This document shows, one piece after another, positions 1 to 7,322 of a DNA stretch of 25,712 nt. Positions within the stretch are counted from its first letter, which is position 1, and every line of letters starts with the position of its first letter. Origin of the DNA: Pseudomonadota bacterium (lineage in GTDB: Bacteria; Pseudomonadota; Gammaproteobacteria; Halothiobacillales; Halothiobacillaceae); NCBI GenBank assembly GCA_021795795.1, contig JAJYPA010000063.1:1-25712 (forward strand). The letters run 5' to 3'. Made by a program: the position numbers and the translations under genes. The notes beneath the pieces are model-generated. The model saw nothing but the letters and a program-made list of their open reading frames with translations. It was not told where the DNA came from and did no database searches.

Positions 1-1
1 C

Positions 2-217
2 GCAGACGTACAGATCACCGAGGACACGTTAACCGTGCGGCTCATGGACGGGCGCAGCATATCGGCCCCCCTTGAATGGTACCCCCGCCTTGCCCATGCC
101 AGCGCCAAGGCCCGCGCCGTCTGGGAAGTTGCAGGTGGCGGCTATGGCATCCATTGGCCGGAAATCGACGAGGACTTGAGCACCGAGGGACTGCTGAGAG
201 AGACATCAGCTCCATGA
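2..217 (+). CDS. DUF2442 domain protein, 5' end cut by the window
   Basis: The reading frame is open from base 2 to the TGA at 215-217, so only the C-terminal 71 residues are visible. The order is an ADVQITEDTLTV strand, a DGRSISAPLEWYPRL segment, a short helix (AHASAKARAVWE) and GGGYGIHWPEIDEDLSTEGLL. This is the characteristic core and C-terminal signature of DUF2442 proteins. Those are small proteins often encoded beside a DUF4160 partner and suspected to belong to toxin-antitoxin-like pairs; no activity is proven. A GTG at 35 lies inside the domain, so the true start should be upstream of the window. The gene points toward the BREX operon but is separated from it by about 700 bp and a decayed gene, so I see no functional link. 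Family assignment is from recognition of the motif pattern. Confidence 0.75.
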   Translation, partial: ADVQITEDTLTVRLMDGRSISAPLEWYPRLAHASAKARAVWEVAGGGYGIHWPEIDEDLSTEGLLRETSAP

Positions 218-625
218 GAGGGACTAGAATGTGTATCCGCTTTGTGGTGACGTGGTCCACGATTCTTCTCGGTCAAAAAAACTGTCCGCCGATGCTGTAC
301 TCATTGAAGGGCCGGGACAGCCTGATTGCGGTCATTCAGAAGTGCAATGCAAACAACGCCATTCGACCTAGAGCAGCTGTTCAGGTCGCCGGTGGGCCAG
401 TAGTGGGTTCCATGAGTTCCACAGTAAAGCAGTCACTCGGTGCGTATACCCAAGGACAGATCGTCGGCCATGGCGGACGAATAACGAGGTACTGGCAACT
501 GGCAGCCTTGGCGTATATCCCAGATAATTTGGTTGTAACGTTCCGTTCCTATTGATATTCGGGGCTCGACTCATTCTCTTGCGCATGAGCGGCTAGAAAA
601 CAGCATAAATAACCAAGGATTGATG
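218..625. other. Gene-poor stretch between DUF2442 and the decayed gene
   Basis: I find no credible gene in these 408 bases. Open frames on both strands have low-complexity or shadow-like translations without domain signatures and without convincing ribosome binding sites. A weak promoter-like pair lies at the right end: TTGCGC at 579-584 and CATAAA at 604-609. The 19-nt spacer and poor -10 match make this a guess only. The stretch may be the debris of a lost gene. Confidence 0.4.
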
Positions 626-914
626 ATGGGGTATCAGAAGGACTTCTCCGGTTGGAACCGAATAACACCTCAAGATTTTGTGGTGGCTTACCGAAAAGCT
701 AAAGCGGATGGCCTTTTTGAAAATACATTTCCAGCCGCTATCATGCTTGCGGAATACGAAAAAGATCTACTTGGAAGTCTACAAAGTGAATTGATAAACA
801 TGGAATTCTCGCATATCGCATGGGCTGCCTCTGGAAGTTCAAGAAAAGGATGAGGTGGACGAACGGGTAAAGGTCGGTGGCACCGCTGAACACTACATAA
901 CAAAGGAATCCTGA
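626..914 (+). pseudogene. Broken gene; N-terminus resembles a DRT-type reverse transcriptase
   Basis: A well-placed AAGGA (615-619) precedes ATG codons at 623 and 626, so this start looks genuine. The frame then runs to a stop at 851-853. The first ~60 residues read ITPQDFVVAYRKAKADG, then NTFPAAIMLAEYEKDLLGSLQSEL. The pattern AYRKAKxD...EYExxLxxxLxxLQxEL is what I associate with the N-terminal helix of bacterial reverse transcriptases of the DRT/unknown-group or DGR type; this is recognition from memory. Around 815-825 the sense appears to switch frame: LPLEVQEKDEVDERVKVGGTAEHYITKES runs to a TGA at 912-914, which looks like a real C-terminus. The simplest reading is a gene that lost its whole catalytic centre by internal deletion, leaving head and tail out of frame. 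No RT catalytic YxDD motif is present. The tail stops 6 nt before brxA, so the ancestral gene may have been coupled to the BREX operon. It could instead be an unrelated short gene. Confidence 0.4.
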
Positions 915-920
915 CCAAGA

Positions 921-1535
921 ATGAGTAACGATAGATACAGCATGTCATTTACAACGGGAAGTCTCTTTCACCGCGAATCGGTGGAGCTGGCCGCGCTGTA
1001 TCTTGATCTTGGCGACTGGAACTCTATTCGAGACAAGGTCGTTGCAGAAAATTTATTGCAGACCAGAACGCTGAATACGCTCAAACGAGTCTGCCGCGAG
1101 GTCATCTCTCGGCTACGAACGTTGAGTCCAGGCGAACTTGAATTCCTTGTTGAGGGCAGCCACCAAGAGCAAGCCTATCTCCTGTGGCTCGCCGTTTGCC
1201 GCCGGTACAGATTCATCGCCGACTTTGCCGTCGAAGTGCTTCGAGAGCGCTACCTCACACTGAAAAGTGATCTGACCCACGAGGATTTCGATTCCTTCTT
1301 TAACCGGAAATCCGAGTGGCATTTGGAATTGGATGAGATCACCCCGGCGACACGAGGCAAATTGCGGCAGGTCCTGTTCAAGATGCTTCGCGAGGCTGAT
1401 CTTCTAACGGCCAACAACACGATACAAGCAGCCATGCTCAGTCCGAGACTATTGGATCTGATCCATCAAGGCAGCCGCAGAGATATTTTGCACTTCCCTG
1501 TATTTGAATTCGATGTGAAGGGGATGAAACGGTGA
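921..1535 (+). CDS. brxA: BrxA, BREX system DUF1819 protein
   Basis: This 204-residue protein opens the BREX operon. BrxA is a small helical protein conserved in type I BREX that binds DNA in studied homologues; it is needed for defence in some systems and its exact role is unclear. The N-terminal SFTTGSLFHRESVELAALYLDLGDW matches the start typical of DUF1819 proteins. The remainder is predicted mostly helical, with no membrane segment. Length fits the family (about 200 residues). The ATG at 921 follows AAAGGA at 902-907. An internal ATG at 942 lacks a binding site and would remove only seven residues. The identity is strongly supported by the fixed gene order with brxB and brxC immediately downstream. 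No dedicated regulator gene such as brxR or a WYL-domain gene is visible upstream within the window. Confidence 0.93.
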   Translation: MSNDRYSMSFTTGSLFHRESVELAALYLDLGDWNSIRDKVVAENLLQTRTLNTLKRVCREVISRLRTLSPGELEFLVEGSHQEQAYLLWLAVCRRYRFIADFAVEVLRERYLTLKSDLTHEDFDSFFNRKSEWHLELDEITPATRGKLRQVLFKMLREADLLTANNTIQAAMLSPRLLDLIHQGSRRDILHFPVFEFDVKGMKR

Positions 1536-2143
1536 CAGCAGATATAGCCAGAATGCCGATGCAGGACAGATTTCAGCATCTCTTTGTAGTGATCTCGGGC
1601 CAGCGTTTTCTCAATAAGCAAGGACTTGGCAACGAGGTCCCGTTCTTTATCTGCCCCTACAAGCCGGAAGAGTCCGTCGAAATGGAGCGGCTCCAGCGTC
1701 AGCTGGTTAATCGCCTTGAGCAGGCCGGTGTCCGGATTCTGGAAATCAATCTGTATGACCTTTCGATAGAAATCCTCAAAGAGCGTGATATCTGGGACCA
1801 GATTGTCGAAATGGAGGATTCTGTCTCCAAAGAGCAGCTCAAAGAACTGTTGCAAGGGGTTTTGGACCCCGAAGCGCATCTTGTTCCAGCCATTGCAGCC
1901 AAGTTGGCAAGCACCGATTTCGAGGTTCTTTTTCTGTCCGGCGTTGGCGAGGTGTTCCCCTATATCCGTTCGCACAACGTCTTGAACAATTTGCAGAGCA
2001 CGGCGAAAGAAAAGCCAACCATCATGTTTTTCCCGGGAACCTACACCCACTCCCTTGAGTCTGGAGCATCGCTCGATCTCTTCGGAAGGCTGCATGACGA
2101 CAAGTACTACCGGGCATTCAACATCTTTCACTGCGAAGCATAA
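1532..2143 (+). CDS. brxB: BrxB, BREX system DUF1788 protein
   Basis: A 203-residue member of the DUF1788 family, the second conserved gene of type I BREX. Biochemical function is not established; it is thought to act in the BREX complex with BrxC and PglZ. Visible family features are QDRFQHLFVVISGQRFLNKQGLGNEVPFFI near the N-terminus, the central EMERLQRQLVNRLEQAGVRILEINLYDL, and a C-terminal segment with LFLSGVGEVFPYIRSHNVLNNLQ, KPTIMFFPG and LFGRLHDDKYYRAF. Its GTG start overlaps the brxA stop as GTGA, with an AAGGGG ribosome site just upstream, so translation is probably coupled. An ATG at 1553 is an alternative start that keeps the conserved region. Length is normal for the family. Confidence 0.93.
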   Translation: MTADIARMPMQDRFQHLFVVISGQRFLNKQGLGNEVPFFICPYKPEESVEMERLQRQLVNRLEQAGVRILEINLYDLSIEILKERDIWDQIVEMEDSVSKEQLKELLQGVLDPEAHLVPAIAAKLASTDFEVLFLSGVGEVFPYIRSHNVLNNLQSTAKEKPTIMFFPGTYTHSLESGASLDLFGRLHDDKYYRAFNIFHCEA

Positions 2144-2157
2144 ACAAGGGAAGCGTG

Positions 2158-5100
2158 ATGACTCTTAAGACCATTTTTAACAAGCCACTTGACCGCCCGA
2201 TTGAAGGGGTCATCAAAGCTGACGATGAAGCCAGCCTTCGCCTCGAGATTGAAGAATACGTTCTGACCAACGAAGTCGAGAAGCGGCTTGAGTCCTTTCT
2301 GGACGCCTACAACAACTATGAAGGTGCCAATGGCGTTTGGGTTTCCGGTTTCTTCGGGTCAGGCAAATCCCACCTGTTGAAGATGCTGGCGCTCTTGCTC
2401 GAAAACCGGCAGATCGACGGGGCATCCGCACTTGACCTGTTCCTTCCCAAGTGTGGAGACAACGAGATCCTGCGTGGCGATCTCATGCGAGCCGTCGCCA
2501 TCCCGTCGAAAAGTATTCTGTTCAACATCGACCAGAAAGCGGATGTCATCAGCAAGGCCCAGATTGATGCGCTCCTCGCAGTCTTTGTCAAGGTCTTTGA
2601 CGAGATGTGCGGTTACTACGGCAAGCAGGGGCACATCGCCCAGTTCGAGCGCGACCTCGACAGCCGTGGCCTCTATGAACAGTTCAAATCGGCCTATGAG
2701 TCCACTGCGGGTAGAACATGGCAAAAGGGTCGTGAGCAGGCCCTACTCGAAGCGAAAAATATTGCTAAAGGCTATGCCCAGGCAACCGGTGGTGACGAGT
2801 CCTCCGCCATGGGGATACTCGATAAATACCGCAGCCAATACCGTGTCTCCATCGAGGATTTTGCCGAACAGGTGCATGCGTATATCGAGCGGCAATTGCC
2901 CGATTTCCACTTGAATTTCTTTGTCGATGAGGTCGGTCAGTACATCGCTGAAAACGTCAAGCTGATGACCAATCTCCAGACCATTGCCGAGAGCCTAGCC
3001 ACCAAATGCCGAGGCCGTGCATGGGTCATCGTGACCGCCCAGGAGGACATGGGAACGGTTGTCGGCGAGATGGGCAAACAGCAAGGCAACGACTTCTCAA
3101 AAATCCAGGCCCGGTTCGCCAACCGCATGAAGCTGACCAGTGCCGACGTGGCGGAGGTTATCCAGAAGCGTCTGCTGATGAAAACCGAAGAAGGCGTTCG
3201 TCTGCTCTCGGACATTTATCACGCGCAGTCCAACAATTTTAAGACCCTGTTCGACTTTGCCGACGGCTCGCAAACCTACCGAAACTATCAGGATCGGGAT
3301 CACTTCATTCACAGCTATCCGTTCATCCCGTACCAGTTCGCGCTGTTCCAGTCCGCCATTCAGAATCTGTCCCAGCACAACGCCTTCGAGGGCAAGCACA
3401 GCTCGGTGGGCGAACGTTCCATGCTTGGGGTATTCCAGCAGGTGGCGATCCAGATCGGTGGGCATGAAATCGGTCAGCTGGCGACCTTCGACCTGATGTT
3501 CGAAGGCATCCGCACCGCGTTGAAATCCAACATTCAACGGGCCATCATCCAGGCCGAAAACCATCTGGATGGCCCCTTCGCGATCCGGTTGTTGAAAACG
3601 CTCTTCCTTGTCAAATACGTCAAGGAGTTCAAGCCAACTCTTCGCAACCTGTGCGTCCTGATGCTGGACGGCTTCAATCAGGATCTGCCCGCGCTGCGGA
3701 AACGGGTCGAAGAAGCCCTGAGCCTTCTGGAGCAGCAGACCTATGTCCAGCGTAATGGCGAGATCTACGAATACCTGACCGACGAGGAAAAAGACGTCGA
3801 GCAGGAGATCAAGAACACGGAGGTGGAGTCATCAGACGTTGCCGCCGAGCTTGAGAAGATCGTTTTCGACCATGTCATCAAGCATCGAAAGATCCGCTAC
3901 GACGCCCCTGGCGACAACAAAGGGGGCCAGGACTACCCGTTCTCCAGAAAGCTCGATGACCGACTGCACGGGCGCGAGTACGAGCTGGCCATCCATGTCA
4001 TCAGTCCGTTCCATGAAAACGCCGAAAGCGAGTCCATCCTGCGGATGCAGAGCATGGGCCGGGACGAACTGCTGGTACTGATGCCTGCGGATGAACGGCT
4101 CGTTCGCGACATCCTCATGTACAAGCGGACGGAAAAGTACATCCGTCAGAACATCTCGATCACGCAACAGGAGGCGGTCAAACGCATCCTGACCGACAAG
4201 GGCTTCCAGAACCGGGACCGGTATGCTGAACTGCAGCAGCGCGTTCAAAGCCTGGTGGGCAAGGCCAAGTTGTTTGTGGCCGGTGCCGACATCGAAATCA
4301 GTTCCGAGGATGCCCAGACCCGGGTGCTGCGCGGATTCCACGAGCTCATCTCCCGCGCCTATCCGAACCTTCGCATGTTGCGCGGCATCACCTACGCCGA
4401 GAATGATATCGCTAAATTTCTCAAGCATTCGCAGCAGGGGTTGCTCGGCAACGATGCCACCTCCCTGGCCGAGTCCGAGCAGGAGATGTTGGCGTTCATC
4501 CAGAGCAACAATCGGGGCGGCGTGCGTACCACGCTGAAAAACTTGCTGGAAAAATTCGAGCGCAAACCCTATGGCTGGTACTACGCCGCCGTGCTTTGCA
4601 TCCTAGCCAACCTCTGCGCACGCGGCAAGGTCGAGGTTCGCACCGACGGAAACCTACTGGAAGAGGATGAACTGGAACGGGCGCTGCGCAACACCCATGG
4701 CCATGGTAATGTGGTGCTGGAACCCCAGGTCGAATTTACTGCATCGCAGGTCCGCGCCCTCAAGGAGTTCTTTGAGGACTTCTTCGATGCCCCGCCTCGC
4801 TCCAGTGAAGCGAAGGCGCTCGGCAAGGAGACCGGTACCGCGCTCCAGGAGCTCATGCATCAGCTCAACCCGCTGGCGGCCCAGGCATCCCAGTATCCGT
4901 TCCTGAATGCGCTGACTCCGGTGCTTGAGAAGCTCAAGGAGCTGACCGGCAAGCCCTACACCTGGTATCTGACTGAGCTCACCCGCCAGGAAGACGCACT
5001 GCTCGATATGAAGGAAAACGTCATCGATCCTGTCCGCAAATTCATGAGCGGCCCGCAGAAAGACATTTTCGATAACGCCCGCAAATTCGTTCAAACCCAG

Positions 5101-5721
5101 GAACCCAACTTCGCCTACATCGAAGGCGATGAATCCGCTCAGGTAGTCGCCAGCCTGACCGATACTGAATGCTTCAAGGGCAACCGCATGCAGCAGGTGA
5201 AGACACAAGTCGAAACCCTGCAAGAGAAGGTTACTGCCCAGATCGAGGCCGAGATTGCCAAGGCCAAGGAAACGGTCGCCGCTCTCAAAGGTCGCCTCTG
5301 CGGCATGACCGAATTCAGCGCACTGAACGGCGATCAGCAGGAGCAGGTCACCCGCCCGTTCAACGAATTCAACACGGCCATCGAGCGCCAGAAACTGATC
5401 GCCGTCATCCGCGACACCCTGCGCCGGTTTGAGGAAAGCGACTACCAGCGGCTGCTTTCGCAGATGACCTCCTGGGTGCAACCGGCACCGGCACCCGAGC
5501 CTGCGCCGGAACCCGGTAAAACCGCTACGCCGGATGAAGGTACGAAGCCCACGCCACCGGCCAAACCGGAACCGCGCATTGAGTACGTGCCCAGCCGCTC
5601 GGTGAAGGTCTCTTTCGACAAAGCCTGGCTGGCCGACGAGACCGACGTGGAACGCTACCTGGAATCCATGCGCGAGGCGCTGCTGGATGAAATCCGCAAA
5701 GGAAAAAGGATTCAAATATGA
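2158..5721 (+). CDS. brxC: BrxC, large BREX P-loop ATPase (DUF499-like)
   Basis: A protein of about 1,187 residues, the usual size of BrxC. BrxC is a large ATPase required in all well-studied BREX systems, probably a DNA-associated motor or scaffold. Numbered from ATG 2158, Walker A is GFFGSGKS at residues 64-71 and a Walker B-like FFVDE places D257 and E258. Then come long helical regions and a Pro/Ala/Glu-rich linker near residues 1109-1145 (PAPAPEPAPEPG and following). The last part ends in VKVSFDKAWLADETDVERYLESMREALLDEI, a small C-terminal domain. A GTG at 2155 lies directly before the ATG; I prefer the ATG because AAGGGAAG (2146-2152) is better spaced from it. The stop overlaps the next ATPase gene by ATGA. 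In many type I loci pglX follows brxC directly; here two extra genes intervene. Confidence 0.93.
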   Translation: MTLKTIFNKPLDRPIEGVIKADDEASLRLEIEEYVLTNEVEKRLESFLDAYNNYEGANGVWVSGFFGSGKSHLLKMLALLLENRQIDGASALDLFLPKCGDNEILRGDLMRAVAIPSKSILFNIDQKADVISKAQIDALLAVFVKVFDEMCGYYGKQGHIAQFERDLDSRGLYEQFKSAYESTAGRTWQKGREQALLEAKNIAKGYAQATGGDESSAMGILDKYRSQYRVSIEDFAEQVHAYIERQLPDFHLNFFVDEVGQYIAENVKLMTNLQTIAESLATKCRGRAWVIVTAQEDMGTVVGEMGKQQGNDFSKIQARFANRMKLTSADVAEVIQKRLLMKTEEGVRLLSDIYHAQSNNFKTLFDFADGSQTYRNYQDRDHFIHSYPFIPYQFALFQSAIQNLSQHNAFEGKHSSVGERSMLGVFQQVAIQIGGHEIGQLATFDLMFEGIRTALKSNIQRAIIQAENHLDGPFAIRLLKTLFLVKYVKEFKPTLRNLCVLMLDGFNQDLPALRKRVEEALSLLEQQTYVQRNGEIYEYLTDEEKDVEQEIKNTEVESSDVAAELEKIVFDHVIKHRKIRYDAPGDNKGGQDYPFSRKLDDRLHGREYELAIHVISPFHENAESESILRMQSMGRDELLVLMPADERLVRDILMYKRTEKYIRQNISITQQEAVKRILTDKGFQNRDRYAELQQRVQSLVGKAKLFVAGADIEISSEDAQTRVLRGFHELISRAYPNLRMLRGITYAENDIAKFLKHSQQGLLGNDATSLAESEQEMLAFIQSNNRGGVRTTLKNLLEKFERKPYGWYYAAVLCILANLCARGKVEVRTDGNLLEEDELERALRNTHGHGNVVLEPQVEFTASQVRALKEFFEDFFDAPPRSSEAKALGKETGTALQELMHQLNPLAAQASQYPFLNALTPVLEKLKELTGKPYTWYLTELTRQEDALLDMKENVIDPVRKFMSGPQKDIFDNARKFVQTQEPNFAYIEGDESAQVVASLTDTECFKGNRMQQVKTQVETLQEKVTAQIEAEIAKAKETVAALKGRLCGMTEFSALNGDQQEQVTRPFNEFNTAIERQKLIAVIRDTLRRFEESDYQRLLSQMTSWVQPAPAPEPAPEPGKTATPDEGTKPTPPAKPEPRIEYVPSRSVKVSFDKAWLADETDVERYLESMREALLDEIRKGKRIQI

Positions 5722-6782
5722 TCGAGCGTCTTGAACTCAGAAACCTCACGGTCTTCACCGGCCTGACACTGGAGCTCTCGCCAAAAATCAACGTGATCAT
5801 CGGCGAGAACGGCACCGGCAAAACTCATCTGCTCAAGGCGGCCTATGGGCTTTGCGCCGGTGCGCCCCTGTTTAAGAACAAGCCCGATACCGGTGACGAT
5901 GAGCTCGAAGCGGCGCTGACCGCCAAGCTGCTGCGCCTTTTCATGCCCCTGGACGACAAGCTCGGCAAGATGCATCGCCAGGGCGCGACCGATCAGGCCT
6001 TTGTGTCGGCGAGGTTCGCTGGGGGGCAGAAGATCGCCGCGACCTTCTTCAACAACTCCAAGGCGCTGGCCGTTCAGGATTGTGCCAAATACGAAAAGTA
6101 CCAGGCCGAGGCGGTATTCATCCCGACTAAGGAAGTCCTCTCGTTCATGAAGGGGTTCAACAGCCTGTACGAGAAATATGGCCTCTCCTTTGACCAGACC
6201 TATCAGGATATCTGCCTGCTGCTGGATCTCCCCGAGGTCCGCCCGGAAACCCTGCACGAAAAATCCAAATGGGCCATGGCCGAGATCGAAGGTATCTGCG
6301 GCGGTCGCTTCGTGTTCTATGGCGGCGGCAAGGTCACCTTCAAAACCGAGACGGCCGAATACTCCGCCAACTCCATGGCCGAAGGCTTCCGCAAGGCGGG
6401 GATGCTTTCACGCCTGCTGGAAACCGGCGCGATCCAGCCCGGTGTCAGTGGCCCGCTGTTCTGGGACGAGCCCGAATCCAACCTGAACCCCAAGCTGATG
6501 AAGCTGCTCGTGCAGATCCTGCTGGAGCTGTCACGCAACGGCCAGCAGATCATTCTGGCGACCCACGATTATGTGCTGCTCAAGTGGTTCGATCTGCTCA
6601 TGGACAAGGGCAAGGATGACCACGTTCGCTTCCACAGCCTGTACCGTGATGTGGACACCTCCGAGATCAAAGTCGCCTCCACCGAGGACTACCTGAAAAT
6701 CACGCCGAACCCGATTGACGAGGCCTTTGGCTTTCTCATCAACCAGGAGATCGAAAACGACATGGGAGGCCTCGGCAAATGA
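5718..6782 (+). CDS. ABC/AAA-type ATPase (AAA_21-like), BREX-embedded accessory
   Basis: A 354-residue stand-alone P-loop ATPase of the SMC/ABC-like AAA_21 type. The N-terminal strand pair MIERLELRNLTVFTGLTLEL leads to Walker A GENGTGKT at residues 29-36. An SANSMAEGFRKAGML segment is the likely signature region. Walker B with catalytic Glu is LFWDEPESNLNP (D250, E251), and the D-loop/H-loop segment ILATHDYVLLKW follows. There is no coiled-coil insertion, so it is smaller than RecF or SbcC relatives. The start overlaps brxC as ATGA with AAAAAGGA just upstream, and its own stop overlaps the next small gene the same way. ATPases of this type commonly pair with a nuclease or toxin (OLD, Septu, PARIS, retron effectors). 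Its partner here is probably the downstream PD-(D/E)XK-like protein. It is not a core BREX gene, and I do not recognise a named family. Confidence 0.85.
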   Translation: MIERLELRNLTVFTGLTLELSPKINVIIGENGTGKTHLLKAAYGLCAGAPLFKNKPDTGDDELEAALTAKLLRLFMPLDDKLGKMHRQGATDQAFVSARFAGGQKIAATFFNNSKALAVQDCAKYEKYQAEAVFIPTKEVLSFMKGFNSLYEKYGLSFDQTYQDICLLLDLPEVRPETLHEKSKWAMAEIEGICGGRFVFYGGGKVTFKTETAEYSANSMAEGFRKAGMLSRLLETGAIQPGVSGPLFWDEPESNLNPKLMKLLVQILLELSRNGQQIILATHDYVLLKWFDLLMDKGKDDHVRFHSLYRDVDTSEIKVASTEDYLKITPNPIDEAFGFLINQEIENDMGGLGK

Positions 6783-7318
6783 AGATCGTTGAGGCTGACG
6801 GTTTCGAATTCCGCTTTGAGGATGCCCTGGACGCATTCGTCTTCGATGAGACGGACAGCACCAAACCCACATTCCACGGTGCGCCCATGAAAGGCGTCGA
6901 CATCGTCGCCGAGTTCGCTGAGGCCTATGTCTACGTGGAACTGAAGGACTACGACGACCCCTCGATTTACGACGTCCTCGGCGCATCCACCGAAGTCGAG
7001 ACAAACTCGCGGCAAGCCAGTTTCAAGTGGTTGAAGAACTACCTGAAATACAAGTTCCGGGATTCTTATCTCTACCGGTATGCCGAGCAGAAGGTGGATA
7101 AGCCGGTTCACTACGTCTGCCTTATCACCTTTGACAACGCCTTGAACAGCCGGATGCAGAAATCCCTGAAACAGGAGCTGCCGGTGGGCAAAGCATCACG
7201 CCGCTGGGTCCAGGCACTGGCTACAAGCTGTCATGTCGTCAACCTGGACAAATGGAATGAAAACTTCCCCAAGTGGCCGGTCACCCGCCTGGCCGCTGCT
7301 GCAGCCGGAGGAGCCTAA
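6779..7318 (+). CDS. Putative PD-(D/E)XK-like nuclease, partner of the upstream ATPase
   Basis: This is a 179-residue protein I cannot name. GVDIVAEF (D41, E45), then YVYVELKDYDD with E54-L-K56, has the spacing and strand context of a PD-(D/E)XK nuclease core (D...ExK). The motif sits on hydrophobic strands, as in that fold. After it comes an aromatic, Lys/Arg-rich helix (SFKWLKNYLKYKFRDSYLYRYAEQK) that could contact nucleic acid, and a strand VHYVCLITFD. No signal peptide or membrane segment is seen. It starts inside the ATPase stop (ATGA) and ends 4 nt before pglX. The strict coupling and small size suggest the pair acts together, with ATPase as sensor or gate and this protein as cleaving subunit. 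That function is inference: the motif is short, and the protein could be an inactive structural relative. Confidence 0.6.
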   Translation: MKIVEADGFEFRFEDALDAFVFDETDSTKPTFHGAPMKGVDIVAEFAEAYVYVELKDYDDPSIYDVLGASTEVETNSRQASFKWLKNYLKYKFRDSYLYRYAEQKVDKPVHYVCLITFDNALNSRMQKSLKQELPVGKASRRWVQALATSCHVVNLDKWNENFPKWPVTRLAAAAAGGA

Positions 7319-7322
7319 ATAG

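Noticed and set aside
76..555. 159-residue plus-strand frame at the left edge
   Set aside because: Begins within the DUF2442 gene in another frame and its translation looks non-coding. No ribosome site.
791..819. Promoter TTGATA - 17 nt - TATCGC upstream of brxA
   Set aside because: The spacing is right but the -10 matches consensus at only three of six positions, and it lies within the decayed gene. Not strong enough to list.
4654..5715. 353-residue minus-strand frame inside brxC
   Set aside because: Shadow of a high-GC gene. The plus strand encodes the conserved BrxC, and the reverse translation has no recognisable family.
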